DNA of 64,000 bases from SHZI01 sp049290495 (GTDB lineage: Bacteria; Pseudomonadota; Gammaproteobacteria; Steroidobacterales; GCA-2729495), in assembly GCA_049290495.1 (NCBI GenBank), contig JBATNV010000061.1, positions 1-64,000 on the forward strand, written 5' to 3'. This document shows positions 43,540-51,561 of this stretch, piece after piece. Both the position numbers and the translations under genes were made by a program. Each line of letters begins with the position of its first letter. The stretch's first letter is position 1. Below the pieces are notes generated by a model, which was given only the letters and a program-made list of their open reading frames with translations, did no database searches and was not told where the DNA came from.

Positions 43540-44660
43540 CCCCGTTTGTCTATCGGAGCAGGTGCCCAGCCGGTATCCTGTTCGAGCCAGGGTCGTGCGA
43601 TTTTCAGGCCTGCGCGCAACACGGGATTGCGCACAAAAACTGCGTGCCTGGTCAGTGTGAAGCTGGCGCCAAGGTAGGCTTTCACCTCCGGATCGGTCCA
43701 GCCAGCAACGTAGTACCGGAGGCTGGCGGCGTGCGCGAACTCGAGGTTGTGAAACCAGCTGACGGCATAGAGGTTATGCACTCGCGCCTGCGGGTAACGA
43801 AAGCCGACGTACTTGTCGACCAGGTTCTCGCCCGCTACATAGCAAAGGTTCCAGCCGATCAGTTCCGGACCATGTCGGTACAGAAACAGAATGCCGCCGC
43901 TGTCCGCGTCCTTCAGTATGGCCTGCATGAAATCCCGGGACAGCAGGTCGAAGTGGATGGTGCTCTGCTGATAGACATTGAGGTACAACGCATAAATCTC
44001 CTCGAGAAAATCAGCATCGCTGAATATGCTGCTACCGGTAGTGACGACCGATACATCGAGACTGCTGCAGGATCGCAACTTGCGCCGCAAGTCCCGGCGA
44101 TGAGTACGGGAGAAGCGCTGCAGAAACTCGTCCACAGACGGAAAATCGACCGGCACATAGGCCAGCGCCTGTCCGTTCACCATTACGAAACCGGCATCTG
44201 CAGCCGCGATGGAAAGTTCCACCGCCAGTGTGTTGCTGTGCGCGTCGAGCAGGGGCGAATGCCACGGAATGTCTTTCAGTACCAGTAACTGGCTTTGCTG
44301 CCCGTGCCGGGCCTTGAGTGTCGCCACCAGATCTGCGGGGCGGGTCGCCACCGGCAGCGGAAAATATTCGGAGACCGTCGTGCCGGCAAAGCGCGCCGAA
44401 AGTCGCAGTGCCCGGCTCCACAGGGCTGAGCCCGGCAGCCCGCGCACGCGTGTTTGCAGGGTTGGGCTGGCGGTCGTCAGGATGTCATAGTCGGTCGCAA
44501 ACACGGGCACGCCGTGAGCGGCACATTCCACATGAAAACCGGCCGGTGGGTGCGCAATGAAATGCCGCAGCAGTGACTCGGGCTCAAGGCTGCCCGGACG
44601 AACACTGTTCGTGGCCTCATTGCCGGCTGGTGTCTGCGCGCTTGAAAAGCAATGAGGCAT
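43536..44660 (-). CDS. GNAT/FemAB-like N-acyltransferase
   Basis: 374 residues. Two GNAT-like halves in the CelD/BcsL or FemAB-like arrangement; the conserved THRRDLRRKLR segment (about residues 160-170), the IGWNLCYVAG beta-strand and the YVAGWTDPEVKAYLGA loop are recognisable. Such proteins transfer acyl or aminoacyl groups to amines. With an ACP and a ketoacyl synthase next door, an acyl-ACP donor is a reasonable guess. The start overlaps the ketoacyl synthase 3' end by about 44 bases; ATG 44660 is preferred, GTG 44669 is possible. Confidence 0.68.
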   Translation of the reverse strand: MPHCFSSAQTPAGNEATNSVRPGSLEPESLLRHFIAHPPAGFHVECAAHGVPVFATDYDILTTASPTLQTRVRGLPGSALWSRALRLSARFAGTTVSEYFPLPVATRPADLVATLKARHGQQSQLLVLKDIPWHSPLLDAHSNTLAVELSIAAADAGFVMVNGQALAYVPVDFPSVDEFLQRFSRTHRRDLRRKLRSCSSLDVSVVTTGSSIFSDADFLEEIYALYLNVYQQSTIHFDLLSRDFMQAILKDADSGGILFLYRHGPELIGWNLCYVAGENLVDKYVGFRYPQARVHNLYAVSWFHNLEFAHAASLRYYVAGWTDPEVKAYLGASFTLTRHAVFVRNPVLRAGLKIARPWLEQDTGWAPAPIDKRG

Positions 44661-45873
44661 TAGTGCCACCGAAGCCAAAACTGTTGGACAGGACGGCGTC
44701 TACCTGCCCGCGCTCCGAGCGGGTGACAATTGGCAGGTCGGCGAACTCGGGGTCCAGGGGTTCGCAATTCCGCGACACCGGAATGTAACCGTGCTCGAGC
44801 ATCGCAATGCTGAACACGGCCTCGATCGCGCCTGCGCCACCCAGGGTATGACCCGTCATCGCCTTGGTCGATGAAATCGGCGGGATACGTGTACCAAAGG
44901 TGCGGCGAATGGCGACTGCCTCCGCGCGGTCGCCGAGCCGCGTCGCGGTACCGTGCGCATTGATCGCGCTGATGTCTGTTGTGGTGAGTCCCGCGCTGGC
45001 TATGGCGGCAGTCATGCAATCCGCTGCGGACCTGCCTTCCTGATCGGGCAGAACGAAATCGCTGGCATCGCCATTGGCCGCATAACCGATCAGCTCGGCG
45101 TGTATCCGTGCACCGCGTGCGAGCGCAGCCTCACGCTCCTCCAGGATCAGCACCGCGGCACCTTCACCGAGTATCAATCCGTCACGGTCGGCAGCAAACG
45201 GCCGTGGTGTCGCTTCCGGCCGGTCGTTATGGCTGCTGGACAGCGCGAAACGCAAGGCCTGAAACGACGCAGCGACGAGCGGGCTTAAGGCCTCGCCACT
45301 CCCGACAATCGCCCGATCAAGAGTACCGCTCCGGATCAGCTCAAAGCCGTGTCCAGTGCAGTGGGCGCCGGTTGCGCAGGCTGAACTGATTGAATAGCAG
45401 AGTCCGCCCGGCCTGAGGGCTGCGGCGACCATCGCGCTGGGCGCGCTCGACATCGTACGCAGTACGGTGGTTGAACTGACCTTGCCGGTTTCGCCTGCGT
45501 AAACGCGTCTAGCCTGTTCGTAGATGGTCTCGGCGCAGCTGACTCCGGTACCAACGATGCAACCGGTACGACGTGACTGCAACAATTCCTGCGACAAACC
45601 GCTGTCGCGAACGGCGTCGACTGCGGCGAGAACGCAATACAGCGACGCGCCGCCCAGTGTGTTCCTTAAACGTGCTGCGAGACCAGAGGCACCAAGCTTC
45701 TCCTCAACACCGCTGAGGGTACCAGCCACCAGGCCTTTGAGGTTCAGTTCTGCCCAGCCGGGAACCTGGCGGATACCGCTGCGGCCCTCGAATACTGCCT
45801 CGCTGACGGATTCATAGTCATTGCCGAGGCTGCAAAGCACGCCGACGCCAGTGACAACGACCCGCCGCGGCAT
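44617..45873 (-). CDS. Beta-ketoacyl-ACP synthase (FabB/FabF-type)
   Basis: 418 residues. Condensing enzyme with a complete thiolase-fold triad: Cys166 (SSACATGAHC), His307 (NAHGTAT) and His342 (AMTGHTLGGAG), plus Lys337 and the NSFGFGGTNAS glycine-rich loop. Length matches FabF. No ketoreductase, dehydratase or enoyl reductase is nearby, so a single condensation or a special primer is more likely than a full fatty-acid cycle; it may use reductive enzymes of the host FAS. It starts 3 bases after the ACP stop. Confidence 0.92.
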   Translation of the reverse strand: MPRRVVVTGVGVLCSLGNDYESVSEAVFEGRSGIRQVPGWAELNLKGLVAGTLSGVEEKLGASGLAARLRNTLGGASLYCVLAAVDAVRDSGLSQELLQSRRTGCIVGTGVSCAETIYEQARRVYAGETGKVSSTTVLRTMSSAPSAMVAAALRPGGLCYSISSACATGAHCTGHGFELIRSGTLDRAIVGSGEALSPLVAASFQALRFALSSSHNDRPEATPRPFAADRDGLILGEGAAVLILEEREAALARGARIHAELIGYAANGDASDFVLPDQEGRSAADCMTAAIASAGLTTTDISAINAHGTATRLGDRAEAVAIRRTFGTRIPPISSTKAMTGHTLGGAGAIEAVFSIAMLEHGYIPVSRNCEPLDPEFADLPIVTRSERGQVDAVLSNSFGFGGTNASLLFKRADTSRQ

Positions 45874-45876
45874 CGC

Positions 45877-46218
45877 TTAGCCGGTCTGCCCGGGGGATGC
45901 CAGCTTCACGGCGATGATGTCCATGACGTCGCCGACAGTCTTCAGCCCATACAATTCTTCGTCCTCGATCACGACGCCCAGATCCTGTTCGAGATCGAGC
46001 GCGAGTTCGAGTGAATCAATGGACGCCAGGCCGAGATTCTCGCGCAAACTCATGTCGTCCAGTACGGCATCCGGTTGCAGTCCACTGTCGGAGCTCTTGA
46101 GTATCCGCGCGATGATTCCTGCCCGGATCTCCGGGGACAGCAGATGCGCCGCGAGTATTGCATCCTTGACGACGACGGGGCTCGCTACGAGCGGCGTCGC
46201 AGTGTCGATTGTAGTCAT
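45877..46218 (-). CDS. Acyl carrier protein (phosphopantetheine-binding)
   Basis: 113 residues, longer than the 78-residue housekeeping ACP because of a 30-35 residue N-terminal extension. The helix II signature LASIDSLELALDLEQDLGV has the phosphopantetheine Ser69. Its partner is the ketoacyl synthase 3 bases downstream. The ATG overlaps the hydrolase stop (ATGA). Being set apart from fab genes suggests a dedicated carrier for this operon. Confidence 0.9.
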   Translation of the reverse strand: MTTIDTATPLVASPVVVKDAILAAHLLSPEIRAGIIARILKSSDSGLQPDAVLDDMSLRENLGLASIDSLELALDLEQDLGVVIEDEELYGLKTVGDVMDIIAVKLASPGQTG

Positions 46219-47093
46219 TGGAGAATCCTCCTGTAGTCCGTCATGAATTGTGTTGTCAGACGGGTGACTGTGGCCCGCTCCTGGTCCAGATGCACGAGAT
46301 GGTAGCTGTCATGCAAAAAATGCACGTGGCATGGCCCTATGACGGTGCGCGCGATGCGGTGTGCATGTCGCGGGCTGCAGATGTCATCTTCGATTGCCTG
46401 CACGACGAGCAAGGGCACCGTGGTCTGCGGAAGCTCGTGCAGAACCTTGCGGAAGAAGCGATTCCCCTCGTGAAGGGCCGCAAACGGAAACGTATCCAGT
46501 GCGCCGGGCATGGTGCCGTAGCCGTTCAGAATCAGGCGGCGCAAGCGCGTGTTCTTGATGCCGAACGGTTGCCGTTCACGCAGGCCCAGAGTACGAATCG
46601 CCGGCAATCGTGACAGCAGCGGCAAGCCGAGCCTGCTCCACCGGGTGTAGTAGGGCATGTTCCAGCCGTCATAGTTGAAGCCGGGCGAATAAAGGCCCAC
46701 GCCGCAGATACGCCGCTCGCTTTGCGCCAGGTGCAGACCCAGCAGGCCGCCAACACAGATTCCGGCAACGAATACTGAATCGACCTGCTGCATCAACTCT
46801 GCCAGCGCCTGTGCAGCGCTGTCGCGCCAGTCCTGCCACCGGGTTGCGCACAATGCGGTGGCATCGGCGCCGTGACCGGCAAGCAATGGCGCGCTGACGG
46901 TAAAGCCCGCGCGCCACAGCCCGAGGCCCAGTGGGCGCATCTCCACGGGAGACCCTGTCAGTCCGTGCAACAACAGGATTCCGGTGCGGTTCGTTCCCGA
47001 GAGCAGGAATGTACCGTCGGCAGTTACCCCGGTAGATCGTGAGTCAAGGTCCAGGGCAACTTTCCGGACCGGGATTTGTGAGCCGCCGTCCAT
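46215..47093 (-). CDS. Alpha/beta hydrolase with cysteine nucleophile (candidate thioesterase)
   Basis: 292 residues. Core elements: LLLHGLTGSP oxyanion loop, nucleophile elbow GICVGG with Cys (TGT at 46757-46755) in place of the usual Ser, an acidic residue in AIEDDICSP and a His in DSYHLVHLD. The position beside an ACP and ketoacyl synthase suggests acyl-thioester release or transfer; Cys nucleophiles are known in some chain-releasing thioesterases and in dienelactone hydrolase. ATG 47093 is preferred; longer reading upstream overlaps the aminotransferase gene. Confidence 0.8.
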   Translation of the reverse strand: MDGGSQIPVRKVALDLDSRSTGVTADGTFLLSGTNRTGILLLHGLTGSPVEMRPLGLGLWRAGFTVSAPLLAGHGADATALCATRWQDWRDSAAQALAELMQQVDSVFVAGICVGGLLGLHLAQSERRICGVGLYSPGFNYDGWNMPYYTRWSRLGLPLLSRLPAIRTLGLRERQPFGIKNTRLRRLILNGYGTMPGALDTFPFAALHEGNRFFRKVLHELPQTTVPLLVVQAIEDDICSPRHAHRIARTVIGPCHVHFLHDSYHLVHLDQERATVTRLTTQFMTDYRRILQ

Positions 47094-47112
47094 TACGGTT
47101 CTTGCCTGCTGC

Positions 47113-48546
47113 TCACGAAGCCTGCCGCACGCAGCGTGCAAACAGCTGTCCGAGCAGCTCCATGGCCTGATCGATCTCTGCATAGGAAATCGTCAGCGGT
47201 GGCGCCAGCGTCAGTACATTCTTGTAGTAGCCACCGACGTCAAGCACAAGTCCGTGCCGCTTCCCGTCGATGACCAGGTCGCCCTTCAGGCCTTCGATCA
47301 CGAGGCGATCGGTCAATGCCTTGTTGGGTGTGAAACCGTCGCGTTCACAGATCTCGATGCGCATTGCCAGCCCCAGACCGTCGACATCCCCCATCTCCGG
47401 GAACTGTCGTGCCAGCTCACGAAGGCCGCTCATGAAGTACGCGCCCTTTTGCATTGTCATCAAGGCATAGTCATCTTCAGCCAGCAGCTTCAGTGTCTCG
47501 AGGCCAGCAGCAGTGCCAAGCGGGTTGCTCGCAAAAGTGGAGTGCGTCGACCCGGGTGGAAAAACCTCCGGTCCGATCAACTCTTCCCGCGCCCAGACGC
47601 CCGCCAGGGGATTCAGTCCGTTGGTCAACGACTTTCCAAATACGATGATGTCCGGTCGCAGGCCGACGTGTTCGGCGGCCCAGAAGCGGCCGGTGCGAAA
47701 GAATCCCATCTGGATCTCGTCGTCGACGATGAGGATTTTGCGCGCCTCGAGCGTGGACTGCAGATGTTCGAAATACCCGGGCGGGGGCATGACATAGCCA
47801 CCCGTGCCCTGGACGACCTCAATGAAAAATGCGGCGAACTCGCTCTGCCCGACCTTCGGGTCCCAGACGGCCTGATATTCACTGTCGAAGAGCCGGTCAA
47901 ACTGTTTCGCACAGTAGAGGTCGCAGGTGTCACGCTTTTTTCCATAAGGGCAACGGAAGCAATACGGAAAGGGAATAAAGCTGGCGCGCTCCCCGAAGTG
48001 TCCGTAGCGGCGCCGGTACCGGTAGCTTGAGGTGATTGCCGATGCGCCGAGGGTCCGGCCGTGGTAACCGCCTTCGAAGGCAAACATCAGGCTGCGGCCA
48101 CCGGAGGCATTTCGTACCAGCTTCAGCGCATCCTCGACCGCTTGCGAGCCGCCGACGTTGAAGTGGATGCGGCCCGGGCCGCCGAAGCGTTCCTGTATGG
48201 AATCGGCCAGTCGCACCGAAAGCTCGATCTTTTCGTCGTGCAGGAACTGCGATGCGATCTGGGGCAATGTGTCCAGCTGCCTCTTGACTGCGCCGTTGAT
48301 CCGCGGATTGGCGTAGCCAAAATTGACTGCCGAGTACCACATCTGCAGGTCGAGATATGGTGTGTCATTTCGATCGAAAACGTAGCTACCTTCGCAGCGT
48401 GTGAAAAATTTCGGCTGTGGATCGTAGTGAACCGTGTCACCGCGGGAACAGACACGCGACTCGTCGGCGCGGAGTTCGGCCTCTGAACGTTCCAGGTCCC
48501 TCGTGACCGGGGTGTGTGTGGCCATTGCCGTTACTTCTGCATCCAT
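47113..48546 (-). CDS. Class III PLP-dependent aminotransferase
   Basis: 477 residues. Fold-type I, acetylornithine/GABA aminotransferase class: GGSQAVEDALKL, FEGGYHGRTLGA, IVDDEIQMGFFRTG (PLP-contacting Asp) and FGKSLTNGLNPLAG (Lys305). A short insert carries four Cys (196, 199, 208, 212; CFRCPYGKKRDTC...C), reminiscent of a small metal-binding or redox loop seen in some omega-aminotransferases. The amine donor and acceptor are unknown; the omega-amino type suits diamines or amino-ketones. It starts 2 bases after the HAD phosphatase stop. Confidence 0.88.
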   Translation of the reverse strand: MDAEVTAMATHTPVTRDLERSEAELRADESRVCSRGDTVHYDPQPKFFTRCEGSYVFDRNDTPYLDLQMWYSAVNFGYANPRINGAVKRQLDTLPQIASQFLHDEKIELSVRLADSIQERFGGPGRIHFNVGGSQAVEDALKLVRNASGGRSLMFAFEGGYHGRTLGASAITSSYRYRRRYGHFGERASFIPFPYCFRCPYGKKRDTCDLYCAKQFDRLFDSEYQAVWDPKVGQSEFAAFFIEVVQGTGGYVMPPPGYFEHLQSTLEARKILIVDDEIQMGFFRTGRFWAAEHVGLRPDIIVFGKSLTNGLNPLAGVWAREELIGPEVFPPGSTHSTFASNPLGTAAGLETLKLLAEDDYALMTMQKGAYFMSGLRELARQFPEMGDVDGLGLAMRIEICERDGFTPNKALTDRLVIEGLKGDLVIDGKRHGLVLDVGGYYKNVLTLAPPLTISYAEIDQAMELLGQLFARCVRQAS

Positions 48547-48548
48547 GA

Positions 48549-49307
48549 TCAGGCTGTCCTTTGTAACCAGTGTTGAGCCGTTGATGGCGGGTCGATCCGC
48601 TGGCCCGCCGGAGGGAGCAAACCAAGCAGACTGGCGGCCTCGGTGAACGAACTGAAGCTCAGGCAGGGAACTCCGCGCTCATGGCAATGCGCAAGGAGCT
48701 TTCCCCGGGCCAGAACAAAGTCCGCCGCATGTGTCGCAACACAGAAGTCCGAAAGTCCGTCACCGACCAGCAGGATTCGCCGACGCACTGGACCTGGTTG
48801 CTGGACGAGGCGCGTCGCGACTGCGCACTTGCAACTGACACCACCCGAAGGGCACGGTGGCAGATCTGCGGGCTTTGCAAGCCGGTAGTTGTCATGACCG
48901 AGGGCCTCAAGTCGGCCGGCACATACTTCTGTTTGCTTTACGCCGAGCCGGCCGAGCGCCGTCTGGATGATGCGATCGAGTCCGTCACTTGCCACCACCA
49001 GCGGGAATCCCCGCCTCGCACAGGCGGCGACGAAGCTGGCAAAGGTTTCGTCAAGCGGCAGGGCGGCTGCAAACTGTTCCAGTTGCGGGCTGGATACCCT
49101 GAGCATTGCGATCTGGCCCTGCATACATTCAAGAGCCGTGATCTCACCGGATGTCCATCGTGCTTCGAGGTCCTGCCAGCCCGGCAGCGCGTACTGCTGC
49201 AGCAGGGCATCGGTGCCATCAATCCGGCTGATCGTGCCATCAAAATCACACACCACAGCCCACGACGCGTCACCGTCATCGCCCGATGATGAGAGCGGTG
49301 TCAACAT
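48549..49307 (-). CDS. HAD-superfamily phosphatase (SerB/MtnX-like)
   Basis: 252 residues. HAD motif I VVCDFDGTISRID, motif II in VVASDGLDR, and motif IV GDGLSDFCVA are intact; the overall plan matches the HAD-IB phosphoserine/MtnX group (removing phosphate from small metabolites). ATG 49307 is used; a much longer in-frame reading upstream has no family support. First gene of the seven-gene operon, so its product may be the earliest or a precursor-shaping step. Divergent from the sulfatase gene (279 bases). Confidence 0.82.
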   Translation of the reverse strand: MLTPLSSSGDDGDASWAVVCDFDGTISRIDGTDALLQQYALPGWQDLEARWTSGEITALECMQGQIAMLRVSSPQLEQFAAALPLDETFASFVAACARRGFPLVVASDGLDRIIQTALGRLGVKQTEVCAGRLEALGHDNYRLAKPADLPPCPSGGVSCKCAVATRLVQQPGPVRRRILLVGDGLSDFCVATHAADFVLARGKLLAHCHERGVPCLSFSSFTEAASLLGLLPPAGQRIDPPSTAQHWLQRTA

Positions 49308-49576
49308 CGGGGTGCGGTGGCGTTGCAGAATCGTGATGGTATGCAGAGCATCATTTCCATTCCTTGGCGGCCTTTCCGGCTGCCGATCCTTCACAACACG
49401 ACAGCGCTGAACCGGATATGCCGGTTGGACGCAAGCAACGGCGGTAATCAACCGGAAGATCCACGCTGGCAATGTCGACTGCTGTTTATGGCCGGTGTGG
49501 CCCGCCTGTGGATGACTTGGCACAAGTTCTGGTACAAGGGTGCCGCGCTCCCGGTGAGCACCGGCAGGAGAGACCG

Positions 49577-49600
49577 ATGAAATCCGATGTCGTCCGATAA
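49577..49600 (+). other. Possible 7-codon leader ORF overlapping the sulfatase start
   Basis: ATG 49577 has the best-placed ribosome site here (AGGAGAG, ending 5 bases upstream) and reads MKSDVVR then TAA, in a different frame from the sulfatase ATG at 49587. If translated, ribosomes would finish 11 bases past the sulfatase start and could re-initiate. Chance is also a fair explanation for so short a frame. Confidence 0.2.
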
Positions 49601-51536
49601 CCGCTCTGCTCGCCATTTCAGGGCTCTGGCCGCATCACTCTGGCCCTATTTCTGCTTCCTGCTGCTGGCCCTGGCGGTCATGACCGTGAGTCGTCTGATT
49701 CTGGTTTCCAGCTATTCCAGCCAGATGACGGGAGTCGCATCGATGGCCGACGTCATGGAACGCGGCTGGCGCTTCGACATGGTGGTGATCTGCGGGGTAT
49801 GTCTCGTCGCGATGCTGGTGCAGTGGCTGGCACCGGGCAGTTTCCTGCTCAGCAGGGTGTGGCAGCGCGTGCTTGTGGCATGGCTGGTGACCTGGCTGAT
49901 GCTGATCGTCTGGAACGAGGCAGCTACGCCGGACTTCATCGCGGAATTCGGTGTGCGGCCGAATCGCCTGTTCGTCGAGTATCTGAATACACCGATCGAG
50001 ATCTTTCTGACGATATGGGCGGCGCATCGTGGCGCTTTGCTGATCGGGATTGCGCTGGTTGTAATCACCGGATTTCTGGCGGTGCGCATGATGCGCACGA
50101 GGGTTGAGCATGCGCTGCCGTGGCCCCTGCGACTGGTGATTCTTGCGCCGCTGTGTGTAGCGCTGTTCTACGGTATGCGCGGCAGTACCGGGCACCGGCC
50201 ACTCGGCATCAGTTATGCGGCCATATCGACTGATCCGCTGATCAATACGCTGCCCCTGAATTCCACTTACTCCGTACTGCATGCTGTCGACCAGATGATC
50301 AGTGAAGACAAGGAGGTCCAGGCCTACAGTCATTTGCCGGAAGACGAAGTGTTGCGGCGCGTGCGGGCCGGGATGCAGGTGCCGGCGGAGGCTTTCAGGG
50401 ATCCGCTGCGACCCATGACGTATACGCTGATCCCCACCGGGCCTGTCGGCAAGAAACCGAATCTGGTGATTCTGCTGCAGGAAAGCCTGGGTGCCCGCTA
50501 TATAGCCAGCCTTGGCGGTTTGCCGGTGGCCCAGAAAATAGAATCCTGGCGTTCACGCAGCCTGTGGTTCGATCAGCTTTATGCGACCGGTACGCGTTCG
50601 GCGCGCGGTATTGAAGCGATCACTGCGGGGTTTCTCCCCACCCGGACGAGCAGCGTGATCAAGCTGGAAGGCGCCCAGCACGATTTCTTTACCCTGGCGA
50701 AGGCGCTAAAGGCCCAAGGTTACCGGACCGGGTTTATTTACGGTGGCGACAGCGGCTTCGACAATATGCGCCGCTTCTTTCTGGGCAATGGCTTTGATGA
50801 GGTGCTCGACTGGTCTGATCTCTCGCCGAGCGCGCAGTTCATGACCACCTGGGGCGTTTCAGACGAGGATCTCTACGCGCGTGTTCATCAGGAAGTGAGC
50901 CGGTATGCGCAGGACGGACAGCCGTTCTTCCTGCTCGTGTTCAGTACCTCAAATCACCCGCCATACGATTTTCCAGACGGGCGCATTCCCCTGTATGAAG
51001 AGCCGAAGATGACGGCCAACAATGCGGCGCGCTATGCAGACTTTGCCGTGGGAAGCTATCTGGAAACGGCTGCGCAGTCGGCTTACTGGGCGAACAGCCT
51101 GTTCATGGTGGTGGCAGACCACGAGAGCCGGGTCAGCGGAGAAGGAATCGTGCCGATCTTTTCGTTTCGTATACCGGCCTTCATCGCCGGCGGGCCGGTA
51201 CAGCCTCAGGTCGTGAGCCGGCTGGCGAGCCAGATCGATCTGCTGCCGACCGCGCTCTCAATGATGGGTGTGAAGGCCGATATTCCCGCTACCGGCACCG
51301 ACCAGACCCGCAAGGATCTGGTCGGACCGGGCCTGGCGATCATGCAGTTCAACGATACGGCCGCTTATCGCGTGGGCGATGAGGTCGTGATACTGGCGCC
51401 GGGACAGGCGCCCAGCCAGTTCCGCGTGAACGACCAGACGCTGGTGCCGGTTGCTGTCGATACCGAACTCGTGCGCGACGCGCAGGCCACCACCCAGTTG
51501 CCGGTGATTGCCTATAAACGCGGCTGGTATCGCTGA
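49587..51536 (+). CDS. LTA-synthase-family membrane sulfatase/phosphotransferase
   Basis: 649 residues. Five N-terminal helices (about 18-190), then an extracytoplasmic alkaline-phosphatase-fold domain: LVILLQESLGARY (metal Glu), ATGTRSARGIEA (nucleophile Thr), YGGDSGFDNM, and VVADHESRV. Gram-positive relatives polymerise glycerol phosphate; in Gram-negatives such proteins (OpgB, EptA-like relatives) transfer phosphoglycerol or phosphoethanolamine to glycans or lipid A. It lies next to the acyl/amino operon, divergent from it, so it may modify an envelope molecule of the same pathway. Acceptor unknown. Confidence 0.85.
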   Translation: MSSDNRSARHFRALAASLWPYFCFLLLALAVMTVSRLILVSSYSSQMTGVASMADVMERGWRFDMVVICGVCLVAMLVQWLAPGSFLLSRVWQRVLVAWLVTWLMLIVWNEAATPDFIAEFGVRPNRLFVEYLNTPIEIFLTIWAAHRGALLIGIALVVITGFLAVRMMRTRVEHALPWPLRLVILAPLCVALFYGMRGSTGHRPLGISYAAISTDPLINTLPLNSTYSVLHAVDQMISEDKEVQAYSHLPEDEVLRRVRAGMQVPAEAFRDPLRPMTYTLIPTGPVGKKPNLVILLQESLGARYIASLGGLPVAQKIESWRSRSLWFDQLYATGTRSARGIEAITAGFLPTRTSSVIKLEGAQHDFFTLAKALKAQGYRTGFIYGGDSGFDNMRRFFLGNGFDEVLDWSDLSPSAQFMTTWGVSDEDLYARVHQEVSRYAQDGQPFFLLVFSTSNHPPYDFPDGRIPLYEEPKMTANNAARYADFAVGSYLETAAQSAYWANSLFMVVADHESRVSGEGIVPIFSFRIPAFIAGGPVQPQVVSRLASQIDLLPTALSMMGVKADIPATGTDQTRKDLVGPGLAIMQFNDTAAYRVGDEVVILAPGQAPSQFRVNDQTLVPVAVDTELVRDAQATTQLPVIAYKRGWYR

Positions 51537-51561
51537 GGGCTGCGTCTCAAGGCGTGCCGGT

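Noticed and set aside
49517..49533. Sigma-54 promoter-like sequence CTTGGCACAAGTTCTGGT upstream of the sulfatase
   Set aside because: The -24 GG is present but the essential -12 GC reads GG, and two other consensus positions fail.
36405..51536. Exosortase/PEP-CTERM system
   Set aside because: ACP, FemAB-like and hydrolase genes are reminiscent of exosortase-associated sets, but no exosortase, PEP-CTERM protein or acyl-CoA ligase is present.
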